A DNA stretch of 11,934 bases from Synura sp. LO234KE (Eukaryota > Sar > Synurophyceae > Synurales > Mallomonadaceae), in the NCBI GenBank assembly GCA_015143735.1, contig VKHC01000449.1, positions 1-11,934 on the forward strand. Reading direction: 5' to 3'. Position 1 is the stretch's first letter. Every line of letters starts with the position of its first letter. Below are positions 1 through 9,255 of the stretch, in pieces. The notes under the pieces are model-generated. The model was not told the origin of the DNA. It searched no databases and saw only the letters and a program-made list of their open reading frames with translations. A program made the position numbers and the translations under genes.

Positions 1-156
1 GGGGGTTCTACACACAAGTGGAATAAAAACGGTCAATGTTAGGTGAGGCCCTGCGAAAGGCACCCGTGACAAGAACGTCGGACGAGTGGACAAGGAAACT
101 TGTTAAGGAACCGCCACAGACTGGGTCACGCGCGGTCACCTAAACCTTTAAGAGGC

Positions 157-736
157 ATGGCAGCTCAATTTACAGTCGGGATATGGTGTGAGCATGACAG
201 GCCATACCTGGATGAGAGCAGCACTTCTGGACAAAAAGGCAGCTTAGAAGCAAGTTCAGGATTTCTGGATGTACGGGATTATCATGATACCTCCGGAAAA
301 AAGGGGCTTGATAAACATGCACAGAATTGCCTTTAGCTCTGCCTGCGCCCACGCGTTAATGGGATCCAAACTGAGCCAACATTTACAGGGAGGGCTAGAT
401 AAGATAAGTGGGAGTACATTTCCTTGTGCTTTGGTACTTGTGAGATTATAGGACTCAATATGACTGTTACTAAGCTGGGATACGCGAAACAGAAACTGAT
501 TTTAGTTCATGAAGATAATCAGTAAGCGATATACACAGACAACGCCAAGACCAAGTAAATACGTTATTTATTTATCATTTTGTTCGTAACAACTTGTTGC
601 GGGACTTATCACGATATTGAAGATCCCTACGACGACTAATACAGTCAATACCTTAACGAAGCCGCTGCCTGCAGAAGCTCGGAGACATATGTCTAGTCGC
701 CTTGTGAATATCTATTCAGAGGATGAAGGGTGTTAA
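157..736 (+). mobile_element. Decayed Ty1/copia pol, RNase H portion
   Basis: These are remnants of the RNase H domain of a copia retrotransposon, which degrades the RNA strand during reverse transcription. They are broken into several frames. In order they read: an STSG motif near 220-231; a SKL-Q stretch near 366-396, matching the SKKQ-like step; WEYISLC at 409-429, matching the AEYIAL motif; EIIGLN and TKLGY; then VHEDNQ at 505-522 carrying the catalytic-type D-N; AIY and TK-IRY after in-frame stops at 523 and 556, matching the TKHIDIRYH step; and finally NTLTKPLP near 644-670, matching the strongly conserved ADxLTKPLP end of copia pol. The order and spacing fit the family, and no single frame runs through. 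I infer a dead 3' half of an element whose earlier part lies left of the window. Bases 1-156 probably belong to it but show no clear motif. Confidence 0.78.
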
Positions 737-760
737 TGTTGTCTATTGTCAGTACTCAGT
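719..760 (+). repeat. Polypurine tract and left edge of copia 3' LTR
   Basis: The purine run GAGGATGAAGGG at 719-730 is followed directly by TGTTAATG at 731. Copia elements typically end pol at a purine tract abutting an LTR that begins TGTTA. Here the pol frame (LTKPLP, ending in a stop at 734-736) runs into exactly this junction, as in intact copies. The right end of the LTR was not found, because no second copy of the LTR lies in the window. A TATA-like string near 876-886 could be the LTR promoter. Confidence 0.55.
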
Positions 761-1018
761 AATTCGCGATTCAGTATACTGAAGAGTGCTCTTGCAGCTT
801 TCCCATAGGAAATTTCTAAGAGGTTTTCGTGGACGTAACTCCACATTGTTCAGTCATTGTATGTGAATGCGTGGCATATATATTTATGTTCTATGCGAGC
901 GAAATGTTCAATATCAATGCAGACTCAGGAAAGTCAGAATATCTGCTTATACGAACCAGAGCTGAGTCTCTCACTCAGTCAGGACGAGGGAGACTTTTCC
1001 GGAAAATCTTATACTTAA

Positions 1019-1228
1019 TTACTTCGAGGAAAGTTAGAAGAGTATTTAAGTGAGACTAAGCCGCATCCCCCTCCGAAAAAACTGCTCCCCAGCATGTACC
1101 AGCTGGCAAGCCCCGTCACCGAGTGGGAAGCTCCGGGTGCCTACACCCGGAGCAGGAAGAGGGAGAATAGGGCTGAGATGTACCTTAAGCAGCAGGCTAG
1201 CATGGAGCGGTGTTCTAGCTATTAGGGA
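1019..1228 (+). other. Exon-like open segment, unrecognised
   Basis: A frame open from 1019 to a TAG at 1226-1228 has no usable ATG at its start. It is GC-richer than its surroundings from about 1060 on. Its residues look protein-like: a K-P-H-P-P-P-K-K stretch, then SPVTEWEAPGAYTRSRKREN and a KQQ-rich end. A pyrimidine-rich stretch ending in AG just upstream (about 1012-1028) could be a splice acceptor, so it might be the last exon of a host gene running tail-to-tail with the zinc-finger gene. It could equally be a chance reading inside LTR or intergenic DNA. I recognise no family, and an open run of this length is not strong evidence by itself. Confidence 0.2.
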
Positions 1229-1741
1229 AATCGTGATTGGAGGAATGTACTTCCTAAGTTACTAACAGTTGAGTACAGTTACTATTAGTTTGGGGCTCGG
1301 TACTTTGGGCTTCTTAATTATTGTGTTGGTTATACTTATTGCTTTAAAAAAACCAGTTAAGGTTTATCGCTATGTAGTACGAACATCTGTACATTTCTAT
1401 ACTCGTTATATCTTTTAGCTATGTTGAAACTAGCAGTCTTGAAGTTACACTTGCTGACGTTGACAATTACTTCATTTCCTCTCAGTTAATATTAAATCCA
1501 AGTTAACTACGATCACGAACTATTTGATCTAAGCTTGCATCCTTGAGTTACTATTCCGACAATTAATTTACGGCTTCCATGTATCATGATCAATTATCTT
1601 GCGAAAGCAGAGCAACAGCACAGGGCCATAGAAACATATTCTTAATAACGCCGATACCACAACAGTACAGACATTTAACTACATATACATGCGCAGTCAT
1701 TTATAACCCCCCGAGAAAGATCTTCGTTTGATATCTTATGG
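1229..1741. other. AT-rich intergenic stretch
   Basis: I see no gene, tRNA or clear repeat here. It holds the 3' flank of the zinc-finger gene, whose TAA stop lies at 1742-1744. I found no canonical AATAAA on the minus strand just past that stop. Confidence 0.5.
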
Positions 1742-4700
1742 TTACACATCAGCTGATTTCAACCGCTTATTATCCGAATGTTCCTCTTGAAACGTAGCAA
1801 CGCCCAGTCCACTTTGCCCTCCTGCTTCGACCACGTACGGTCGCTTCTCTCCTACTGATTCATACCTCGCGGGGTAGGATTCAGGAGCGCCTCCAGAAAA
1901 AAGTTCGTCTTCTTCGACTTCATCATAGTCCACATCTGCGCCGCTGTACATAGGCAAATGCTCTTTACAATATAAATATTTCCCCCCCGCCGCCTTCAGA
2001 CAGTTCTCCGCTCGGCACTTCATTCCTCCGCCGTGAGCCGCACAATACTCTGTCCGTCCACGAGCGACCTGCAACGTAGTATTGGCAGTACGGTCAAGAT
2101 AAAAATACCTCCCAGCGAGGTAAATGATAACCCACCTTGGTGCAGCCGCCTACTAGACACTTTCGACCTCCCCCGTGTCGAACGCAAAACGGCGTGCTAG
2201 ATTGTGCAGACTTAGTGCAGCCAAACGCTTGACAACGTTTCCCCCCGCCGTGCGCCGTGCATAGCTTAGATCCACCCACAGCGGACTTGGTGCACTCCCC
2301 CATTCTACACCTCTTCCCTCCTCCATGGGCGGCGCAGAAGAACTTGTCCCTCGCCCCTTTCGTACATCCAGGAAATGTGCAACGCCGCCCCCCACCATGA
2401 GCGATGCAGTACTTGGTGCTTCCCTGGGCGCACTTCTCACAACCCTCCCACTGACATCGCCTCGTACCGGTGTGCACGGCACAATAAGGCGAGCGCTTCG
2501 ATGCAACCAGCGTGCATCCTTCCAGCTTACACACGTTGGGAGGCTCGTGCCCGAAGGAAACTCCGAACTCAGCCGAGGGCGCTGGTCTGGTGCTGGGATT
2601 TACTTCACCAGGTACGGGATAGGTGGACCCAGACCCCTCACCGGGCTCTCCTCGGTGAGGCAACGGTCCATCAGACGGCAAGGGATGGGATCGGATGTAC
2701 ACCGGCTGTTGCTGCTGATGCATTTGTTGCTGAAATAATTGTTGTTGCTGCTCGTGCTGTTGCTGTTCAAACTGTTGTTGCTGTGGCTGCCGATATTGTC
2801 GTTGTTGATAGAGTCGTTGTTGATGTTCTTGTTGTTCCACTCCAACATCTTCTCCGAGGGCCAAAGCCTCTGTCTGCTCGAGTTGGTGCTCTGAATTCAG
2901 GAAATCGCGATGGGTCTCTGCTGCAGTACCGTCCGCTCCGTAGGTGTACTGCGGTGGTTCAGCTTTGATGGCTCGAGAACGTTGGTGATCCTGATACCGG
3001 TCATCTTCCACCAAGTGCGATTCATAACGCGGATAGCTCGTCGGCTGCTCCGAGAATGAATGAGCCAACGACGCCTTGTACCACCGCACGTCTCCCGTAC
3101 GGACGTAGTTGTCCTCGAAGGTTGCCTTCGCACCGTACGCGTTGGAATCGTGAACTACGGGCGGGAGGGTGTGAGGGTACGCCGCGGCTCGCATCGCCGG
3201 TGAGAGGACCTGCCGACCGCTGTCGTCGTAGCCGGAGTAGGGCATTGGTATTATGTTCCCCTGTTGCATGTAGTGCGGGTGCTCCGAGCCTATCCTACCG
3301 ATACCGGAGCGAATTACTGCCACGGGATTAGCGGTGCGAACCTCCCCGAATTCCCGTCCACCGGGGTGGATAACGCGGTCTCCCGCCATGTGCATGTACT
3401 CCATCGGTAGAGCAGCTGAGGGTGGTCTCAAGACCCCACTTCTCGGGCCGTAAAAATATTCTTCGTAATTAGCATTCTGCGGTGCCATGCCTGAGCCCTC
3501 CCGGTACCCGTAGCCCGCCCGACCGCCAGCAGGCCCTCCGTCGACTCCATACTGCATACCTTCAAAGCGCGCCCGACCAGGCGGTCCAAACTCAGATGGA
3601 TAGCCGTGTAACCGTCGCTGAGCAGTTGCAGTATCATAACCGTCGGAGGGCCCTCTCCCGCCTGACCACTGCATATACCGCAACTGCTCTGGAGGACGCA
3701 ACACCGCCATCTCTTGTTGATGAGGATTCCTCATATGAAGATAAGGCATCTGGGTGTTCCTGTACCCATCCCCGAGCGAGCTATCTGCCCCCCCCATAGA
3801 GGAATAGTTCACACCAGGGACATAAGGACCTCTGTCGATAGGGCCAGGGATATATCCAGGCCCCGGATGTGCCCGGTCCACAAACGGTTGCGACGGACGA
3901 TAGAGATAAGAGTCGGTTTGCTTCCGCTGTAAACGTTCAGGAGCTTCTTGAGTCGACAACACCCTCTCCTCAGTAGCCTCAGCGTCGGCGCCCGAGTAGA
4001 GGAAGTTTGCGTATGACCCGCCCGTCGGCCCGACTTCCTGACCTACCCCTTCTGATGATGGCCGCTCGGGATTGTTCTGCCCGTCTGTTAATGCGCGCGA
4101 CTCAGCAGTGCCCTTCTCTCCAATCAATGAGACCGGGTCTTTGTCCACCGGCCTACTGGGCTGCTCGAGCCAGTCAGACAAGGTAGACTTGGGAGTATGG
4201 ATCAAATTCTCGACGTCCAGCGTGGCGAGCGCCCCTGTGCCGAGCGCACTAGCGGAGAGAAGCTGAGCGGCTTTAAGAAAAAGATTGACAACCAAAGGCT
4301 CCGTGTCCACCTCTCGCTTGGAATAGAGCATCAGCACTCCCACCGCTCCGGACGGGCCATTCAGCGGAACCCCGAACGCCGTCCTGACGCCAACATCAGC
4401 GGCGGCGCATGCCCGCGGATACTTCGCCGGTTCCTCCAAGTGCCCGTCGTAGTTGTGGTCCCAAATCGGGTAGTCGCTAGCCAATACTTGGCCGGGGATG
4501 TCCACCCCGCGCTGAAGGCGGATGTCCTTGCTCTGAGACGTGAGCACTTGCATATCTCCGTCCCGGTGCAGGGCCGCCACCACATTCAGCTCCTCTGTGC
4601 GCTCCGCTAAGAACCAGAGCTCGGCGGCGTCGAATATCGTCATACCGAGGACGGCGACCATAAATTCGTGGAATCGCTCGCGATGCTTTTTGTAGCTATA

Positions 4701-5630
4701 TCGGGCGTCGATTGGCGAGTATCCGAGCCCGACGCCTCCCAGACTCCGGCGACCAGCGACGTTACCGCTTTCAAGCGGAGACGGGGAGGCTTTTCTCCAC
4801 GGAATATTAAAGCTAGCTAAGCTCCCCAAATTTATAACGTTCTGGTCGACGTCCTTCTCCAAGGTAGTTGCGAGGTCTGATTGATCACTTGGGCGTTCAG
4901 TCTGACTTTGATCCGAAAGATCAGCAACGGTGACCTGACCCGGAAGTGAAGTCTGTGGACTCTTCACGTCTACGTGATCCGGTTGGACTTCCGCACCCAC
5001 TCCTGCATTCGGCTCATCAATGTCGAAATCTTTGTTGTCAAAGTCGATATCCAACGAAAACGCTCCAGGACCTTCTAATTCTCCGCCGTTTGAGAACACA
5101 CTAAGCTCTGAGCCACATATAGACTCCAGGTCTTCAGCACTGTTTCGTATTCTCAAGCACTGTATTTGCTTAGAGGTAAATTTACCGTCTCTGTTCTGTT
5201 TGAAATCCTCAAATAGTTCCTTGAACGCTACTCGTTCTTGGAAGTCAATATAGCCCTGAAACTGATTCATTGGGAGCAGTTGGAAGTCGACATCCTTCGC
5301 GTATTTGGAAATGAATACCGCCATGTCCCATACACCAACAAACTGTTCAGTCATAGCGCGGGAGACAGGCTGAGACGAGGCATTCGGCAAGAACCCTCCC
5401 TCTCCTTCGGACGCCGCGCGTGTGATAGAGCAAAGAAATTCAACAGCGTTTGGAGAAATATGCATGACGGGAACAGAATATAGGACTAAAATACAGAGAT
5501 CTGCGCCGATAGAGCATACAGGTAAGCCGACTGCCGTGTTTAATGGGAGGTCTGTACAGCCGATGAACCCATTTGATATTCGTGTGTTCGCCCACACTAT
5601 TTGTCCTCCATCGCACACACCCCTACATAT
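1742..5630 (-). CDS. GAF / polyQ / WRKY19-type zinc-finger protein (two exons shown)
   Basis: This is a large protein of probable regulatory function. Exons 5630-2136 and 2068-1742 join in phase 0 to give about 1273 residues. Counting the codon at 5618 as residue 1: residues 1-70 look like the C-terminal half of a GAF domain (GGQIVW, then VGLPV and LCILVLYS). Residues 185-202 are acidic. Residues 311-462 form a full GAF-like domain with the matching VRTAFGVPL and GVLMLYS. Residues 540-910 are low-complexity and rich in G, P, Y and M. Residues 927-971 are polyQ. From 1030 on there are seven C-x4-C-x9/10-C-x2-H modules, most followed by HGGG(K/R)(R/K)C. A basic NKRLK lies near the C-terminus. 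GAF domains bind small ligands or mediate dimerisation; the fingers may bind DNA or protein. Nuclear regulation is inferred. Codon 5618 is GTG and the frame is open upstream, so the start lies in an upstream exon or at an internal ATG. Confidence 0.88.
2069..2135 (-). other. 67-nt GT-AG intron inside the sixth zinc-finger module
   Basis: On the minus strand the donor is AAG|GTGGGT (intron begins at 2135) and the acceptor is TTGCAG|GTCGC (intron ends at 2069). Reading through, the frame leaves the finger pattern after C-T-K and stops 13 codons later. Splicing gives C-T-K-V-A-R-G-R-T-E-Y-C-A-A-H-G-G-G, which completes module six and leads into module seven. This is phase 0. The restored periodic pattern makes the intron nearly certain. 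Confidence 0.93.
2700..2840 (-). repeat. CAA/CAG-type polyglutamine tract
   Basis: On the plus strand this is a run of tg(t/c) triplets such as TTGTTGCTG. In the gene frame it encodes runs of up to five Q broken by E, H, R, L, F and Y (residues about 927-971, counting 5618 as codon 1). The mixture of CAA and CAG with interruptions suggests an old, stabilised repeat. Such tracts are common in transcription regulators and vary in length between strains. Confidence 0.85.
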
Positions 5631-5681
5631 CTGAGTACGAAAAATTTAACTAAGGTCGATAAAAGTGATATTCGACTTAAC
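5631..5681 (-). other. Possible 51-nt first intron
   Basis: The minus strand shows GTTAAG at 5681-5676 and a pyrimidine/T-rich stretch ending TACTCAG at 5631. The two flanking frames join in phase 0. A 5' splice is needed somewhere, because the GAF-like region is cut off at this point and has no ATG. The acceptor is plausible; the donor is only one option. Confidence 0.4.
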
Positions 5682-5843
5682 AATTGGAGAAAATCTGTGC
5701 TTTGAGTCTTCATTGTTACTTTTAGAGTCATTTTGAATAACAGTATTATGAAAGTCCTGATATGTCGGTGATGAATACAACTGAATAAATCTTAAAGATG
5801 GTTCTTGGCCTTGAAGGGAAAATTTACATAGGATAACAGACAT
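5682..5843 (-). CDS. Tentative first exon of the GAF/zinc-finger gene
   Basis: This 54-codon segment begins with a true ATG at 5843, preceded in frame by a stop, and ends at a candidate donor. If joined it would lengthen the protein to about 1327 residues and supply the missing front of the N-terminal GAF-like domain. The spacing from its LRF and SKHRF to GGQIVW roughly parallels LWF, SKDIRL and YPIW in the complete GAF-like domain at residues 334-386. That likeness is weak and was judged by eye. The exon is AT-richer than the rest of the gene. Another upstream exon remains possible. Confidence 0.35.
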
Positions 5844-6500
5844 TGGAGTGGTTTCAGATTACCCGGAATATTTCTCGCGCACCATAACTCCCCAACTTCA
5901 AAACCGAGGACCGAACACGCGATTCGAAGATACGCTTCGACCCTCAATACCATGTGCAAATAATTGCATCGCGATCGAAAATATGAAATTTCATTGTGTA
6001 GTTAATATAACCTCGATGCAGCATGAAAAGGCAACACTGTGCACAGTTGTTGTACATAATCACAGTAGGTTTTGAAAATATGCGCTCTTATCTACAAATT
6101 TGTTAGCGACCAGCTGCTCAGGGCTTCGCCCTTTCTTTAGTTAAATCGAATGTTTACGTGCTTTCTACTTGGATATTATAGCGAATGTATTAGCGCCAGA
6201 TGTTCAAATAATGGCTAAGTATTAGTAATTTGGGAAATATTGTTTTAAATACAAATAACTATTTTCACAAATGAGGTACAACGCCGTCAAAATCATCGTC
6301 ATCAGTATTATAGTCCAAATCTACAGGATGCATAAGGTTTTCGAGCTCATCGTTCGTGTCTTTGTCTAAATTTGCGGTAATGTTGATTGGGGTCATTCAT
6401 TCAGGATAAATGACGTTCGTTGTTATTGGAAGTATATCCCCTCATCTGCTGTTCCCACACGTGAGCCAATTAAAAGCGAAGGTTTTTTGGTAAATATAAC
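5844..6500. other. AT-rich region without a secure gene
   Basis: This is the 5' flank of the zinc-finger gene on the minus strand and presumably holds its promoter, but I see no distinctive core element. The only notable open reading is a small acidic minus-strand frame (6396-6265), listed separately. Confidence 0.4.
6265..6396 (-). other. Small acidic open frame, unrecognised
   Basis: A 43-codon frame begins with ATG at 6396 and is rich in D and E (a DYNTDDDDFDGVV stretch near its end). An in-frame TGA lies immediately before the ATG. A TTTAG within it could serve as a splice acceptor, making it a last exon, but no partner exon is convincing. It is short enough to be chance. Confidence 0.12.
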
Positions 6501-6980
6501 AATATAAGAGGAGTTTCATACCCGACCTAGTCCGACGCAATGGTGTCCATGTGCAGAGGGAGGTAAGCGCAAGCCGAAAAACATTGCGTCGCGTTCTTCT
6601 TCCTGAGATTTGTTTGTAGACCTGAACGTTAAACAATACTGCAACGCTTTGAAACAAACTGTTTAGTCTTACAACTCTGAAATAAATTGATAATGCATTT
6701 TCAAATCGCCAGTCTCTGTCCATCACACTTCCGCACATCACCGCTCGCATTTTTTAAAAGTAAAACTTAGCTTTGCAAAAACACGAGATTCATATATTCG
6801 CTAAGCACCCATATGGCAAATCCCACTTTGAGGTATGGGCAAGGCATCATTGCTCATATATACGTTCCATCTTGAAATCGTGCGATACAACTGTACCGCA
6901 AGTCACTAATAACAACAACAAATCACAAGTTTGTCACTGTCAAATGACTCTTTTAAGACTCTAAGGCTTGGAGGATAACA
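6501..6980 (-). repeat. Probable copia 3' LTR body, right-hand element (left limit unknown)
   Basis: The minus-strand LTR edge begins TGTTATCCTCC at 6980, directly after a polypurine tract. A TATA-like CGTATATATG (complement of about 6857-6866) lies inside, in the position expected of an LTR promoter. The other end and any target-site duplication could not be found, because the 5' LTR is outside the window. The stated left limit is arbitrary. Confidence 0.4.
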
Positions 6981-6993
6981 CTCCCCTTCAAGC
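6981..6993 (-). other. Polypurine tract, copia type
   Basis: On the minus strand this reads GCTTGAAGGGGAG and is followed at once by TGTTA. It is one base from the widespread copia junction CTTGAGGGGGAGTGTTA. The TGA inside it (6990-6988) ends the open frame, as it does in intact copia pol genes. Confidence 0.6.
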
Positions 6994-7117
6994 TTGCGAT
7001 ATTTGTTGTCCAATAAGTAGGACTTGTCTTAAGTGCAGAGCTCCTAGTGCCCCTTCGAGGAGAGTGTCTTTTAGTTGAAATCGTTCATCGTTGAAGTCTA
7101 GTCCTGTGCTTGTACCA
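6988..7117 (-). pseudogene. RNase H C-terminal tail of a copia pol
   Basis: Just before the polypurine tract the minus frame reads NDERFQLKDTLLEG then GALHLR and ends at the TGA. This resembles the copia end consensus NDEQLADxLTKxL...LR, with substitutions at A-D and T-K. It may be the true 3' end of the right-hand element, or the end of a different copia copy: the upstream RNase H already contains its own CATDNMI at 9276-9256, which matches the same alignment position. Assignment rests on the motif plus the adjoining tract. Confidence 0.5.
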
Positions 7118-9106
7118 AGCGTCGGGCATGATCGATCTGAAGAAGTAGTATAGTCGGAGCTACGCATTCCATCGATGACTCTCCTAAAGTGGTGGGAGTA
7201 TATAGTGTATTTAATACAGCAAGAAGACGGATACCGCCGGCGAGAGCTGGGAGTACGTTGTAGGCGGAGCTTGAGAGCCGGCGATATCCCGTAGCGGCGA
7301 TCGCCGCTAACCCCCATCGCCCCAGAGGTGGGAGTACTACCAGAGTCAGGTGGTGGGGACAGTGGCGCTCGTACGGGGCAACTTCGTCATCACCACCCAG
7401 CATCGGGAATGCTATGGCGCCCGGAATAGCGGCAAGCGGGAGGCGCCCCATACGACGCTGATGCATGAAGCCGCCCCTGGGTCCAGGGCTAGCCATGCCT
7501 CCTCCACATGGAAGATGAGTTCGGCCCACAAGGAGTTGATTAGGTCATCCCATGGCACTTGACCGTACGGCTGGAAAATGACCTCAAGAAGGTCCATTTG
7601 CTCCAAGGAGAAGAATACCAGCCACCCTCTAGAGCACCGACGTGGATCCGCGGCAATGTCGCAGAGCGCATCAAGAAGGTGGTCGCCTTGGCCTTTGTAA
7701 CCTGCTCTGTGGAATAGTTGGAAAGTGATTGGAACCATGGTGGTGCGGACGTGCTCCACCAGTGACGCGGGGCATATGCGGACATCTAGTCTGAAGAAGT
7801 CGTCCTTGAGCTTGAGCTCGAACCTGGTGGAGGTGACCTTAAAGATGAAACTGCTAAGCCAACCACCATGGACGTAGATGACCTTTCAGGGGATGTGGTG
7901 TTGGGTCTCAACATGCAGGGAGAGCCCTACCGGTCCTGCTCCTGAGATCTGCAAGGCCCGGAGAATTATTTCGATAAGCTTTCCTTTGTTCTCGAAGCTC
8001 CAAGTCCACTGAAGTACCTGCTGGGAGATGTGCTGCTGACAGTAGGTGCGCTCATTGTCCCCAATGTCCGTGAGCTGAGCGGACCAGGCGAGTGGAGGCT
8101 TTAGCTTTTCCACCGCGATGAGTCGTTGATGCTCCCAGATGGATGTCAAGCGCTTAACATGAACAGTCTCATCCCAGGGGTAGCCATACTTGGCAGCCAG
8201 AGCAGCTCCCACGACAATTGAATCACGAAGAGTAGCCCAATACGGATGTTTATCTCATGCCGCACTGATGTGGTGACTTATTTCCGGAATGTGCTGCGAG
8301 ACGTGAGTAGCCGAGTGGGCATTGACCGGCACCTTGCTGTTATCAAGCGAAGTACAATTGTAGAGGTAACCAAGGCCTCAGGGGTGTTGCATGCAGCTTT
8401 TTCCCAGGATTGAATGCTTGATCAAACCCTGACTTGTGTACACTTGAAGCAGCCTCCAGGATTCGCTGCACATACTGCTGATAGGCGGCGTCATCGGAAG
8501 GTTTAGTGGAACAGGATTTTATGGGAGCTCGCTTGAGCAAGCCCTGCTTCGAAGTAACATCTTATACTCTCTTTAAATACGCTTGATACGCAGCTTCATT
8601 TGAGTATGGGACAGTAAAAGATGCCGGGGGAGCTTGCAAATTTGCCAAGTGTCCAAACTTGAATCCATCCGCAGCAGATGCGGTCGCCCCAGAAGCTCCC
8701 TGGAAGTTTTTGGATCCTGAAAATTCAAAGATTTTGTCACGGTCAGGGTTGACCTGGCTGAGAACATGAGGTCCAGCCATGGGAAGTACGACTTGATTTG
8801 TTGGCGCTCCGAAAAGAAAACGAGGCGCAGAAGCAAGATTGGCACCAAATTTTGATCAGAAATTTTTGTTGCAAAATTAAAAATTTTATCTCTACCTGGA
8901 TTCAGTTGTCTTGGAACATGGGTCCAGGCCGTGGGTAATTCTTTGCGAGACTTTCCTTCATCTTTCTGAGGCTTTACTGAATTTTCTGAAATTCTGGTTT
9001 TGGGTGTGGTTTCGAGTTGAAGCGTTCGATTTTCGAAGCTCTGCATTACTGAGTCTTTGGTTACAGAAATTTTAAATGTTGAAATAGCCGAGATATAAAA
9101 CCTCAT
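7098..9106 (-). pseudogene. Broken long coding sequence, family not recognised
   Basis: A chain of minus-strand frames spans about 2 kb. It begins with ATG at 9106. Near 8850 the reading shifts by one base to a frame that runs to a TAA at 8564-8562 and continues in phase past it to 8343. Another shift near 8377 leads to a 322-codon stretch (8377-7412) broken only by TGA at 8257-8255 and 7888-7886. A last shift near 7455 leads on to 7098. The N-terminal third is polar and contains FG pairs. The middle is helical-looking and W-rich (KYGYPWDETVHVKRL, WEHQR). The later part has alternating strand-like residues (IFKVTSTRFELKLKDDFFRL) and an acidic, W-containing segment (YGQVPWDDLINSLW). I cannot assign a family. 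Gag-like, capsid-like or captured host protein are all possible. No copia pol motif occurs within it. Confidence 0.6.
8440..8945 (-). repeat. Two degenerate internal peptide duplications in the broken gene
   Basis: HVPRQLNPGRDKIFNF (near 8922-8875) and HVLSQVNPDRDKIFEF (near 8768-8720) are clearly related, about 50 codons apart. Further on, NEAAYQAYLKRV (near 8600-8565) and DDAAYQQYVQRI (near 8490-8455) repeat a second motif. Both pairs are seen directly in translation. They suggest an ancestral protein built from short repeated modules. Confidence 0.6.
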
Positions 9107-9255
9107 TGGCGAATTCTGACTTGAAACCTCTCAGAACTGGAGCAGAAAAATCTAAGATGTGGATCGGGACGTAAACCGCCGCACTTTCTTAAAACTAAAT
9201 AGTATAATGTTTGTGTTTATGCGAGTAGAAAAAAGTTAGTAGCCCTAATTTATCA

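Larger units (their letters stand above)
7079..9255 (-). mobile_element. Unidentified ~2.1-kb block inside or fused to the copia element
   Basis: This block separates two parts of copia RNase H that normally lie only a few codons apart. It is visibly richer in G and C than the copia DNA to its right, especially at 7250-8570, and its open frames are longer, so it looks younger. I saw no terminal inverted repeat or clear target duplication at the edges. It could be a nested insertion, a captured host or viral sequence, or the internal part of a second, shortened LTR element. Bases 9107-9255 upstream of its first frame are AT-rich and show nothing. Confidence 0.5.

Noticed and set aside
829-1053. 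A 74-codon plus-strand frame with some integrase-like residues (GKSE, YIFMF)
   Set aside because: It begins at GTG, lies after the polypurine tract where the LTR should be, and the likeness is too weak.
2325-2968. Plus-strand frames of 137 and 197 codons
   Set aside because: They lie antisense to the conserved zinc-finger and polyQ coding region and show no motif; they are shadows.
5616-5618. Translation start of the large minus-strand gene at 5618
   Set aside because: The codon is GTG, not ATG; the frame is open upstream and the GAF-like domain is incomplete there, so it is an exon interior.
6442-6750. A 102-codon minus-strand frame as a gene
   Set aside because: It lies in or next to the expected LTR, has no recognised motif and is of a length expected by chance in some frame.
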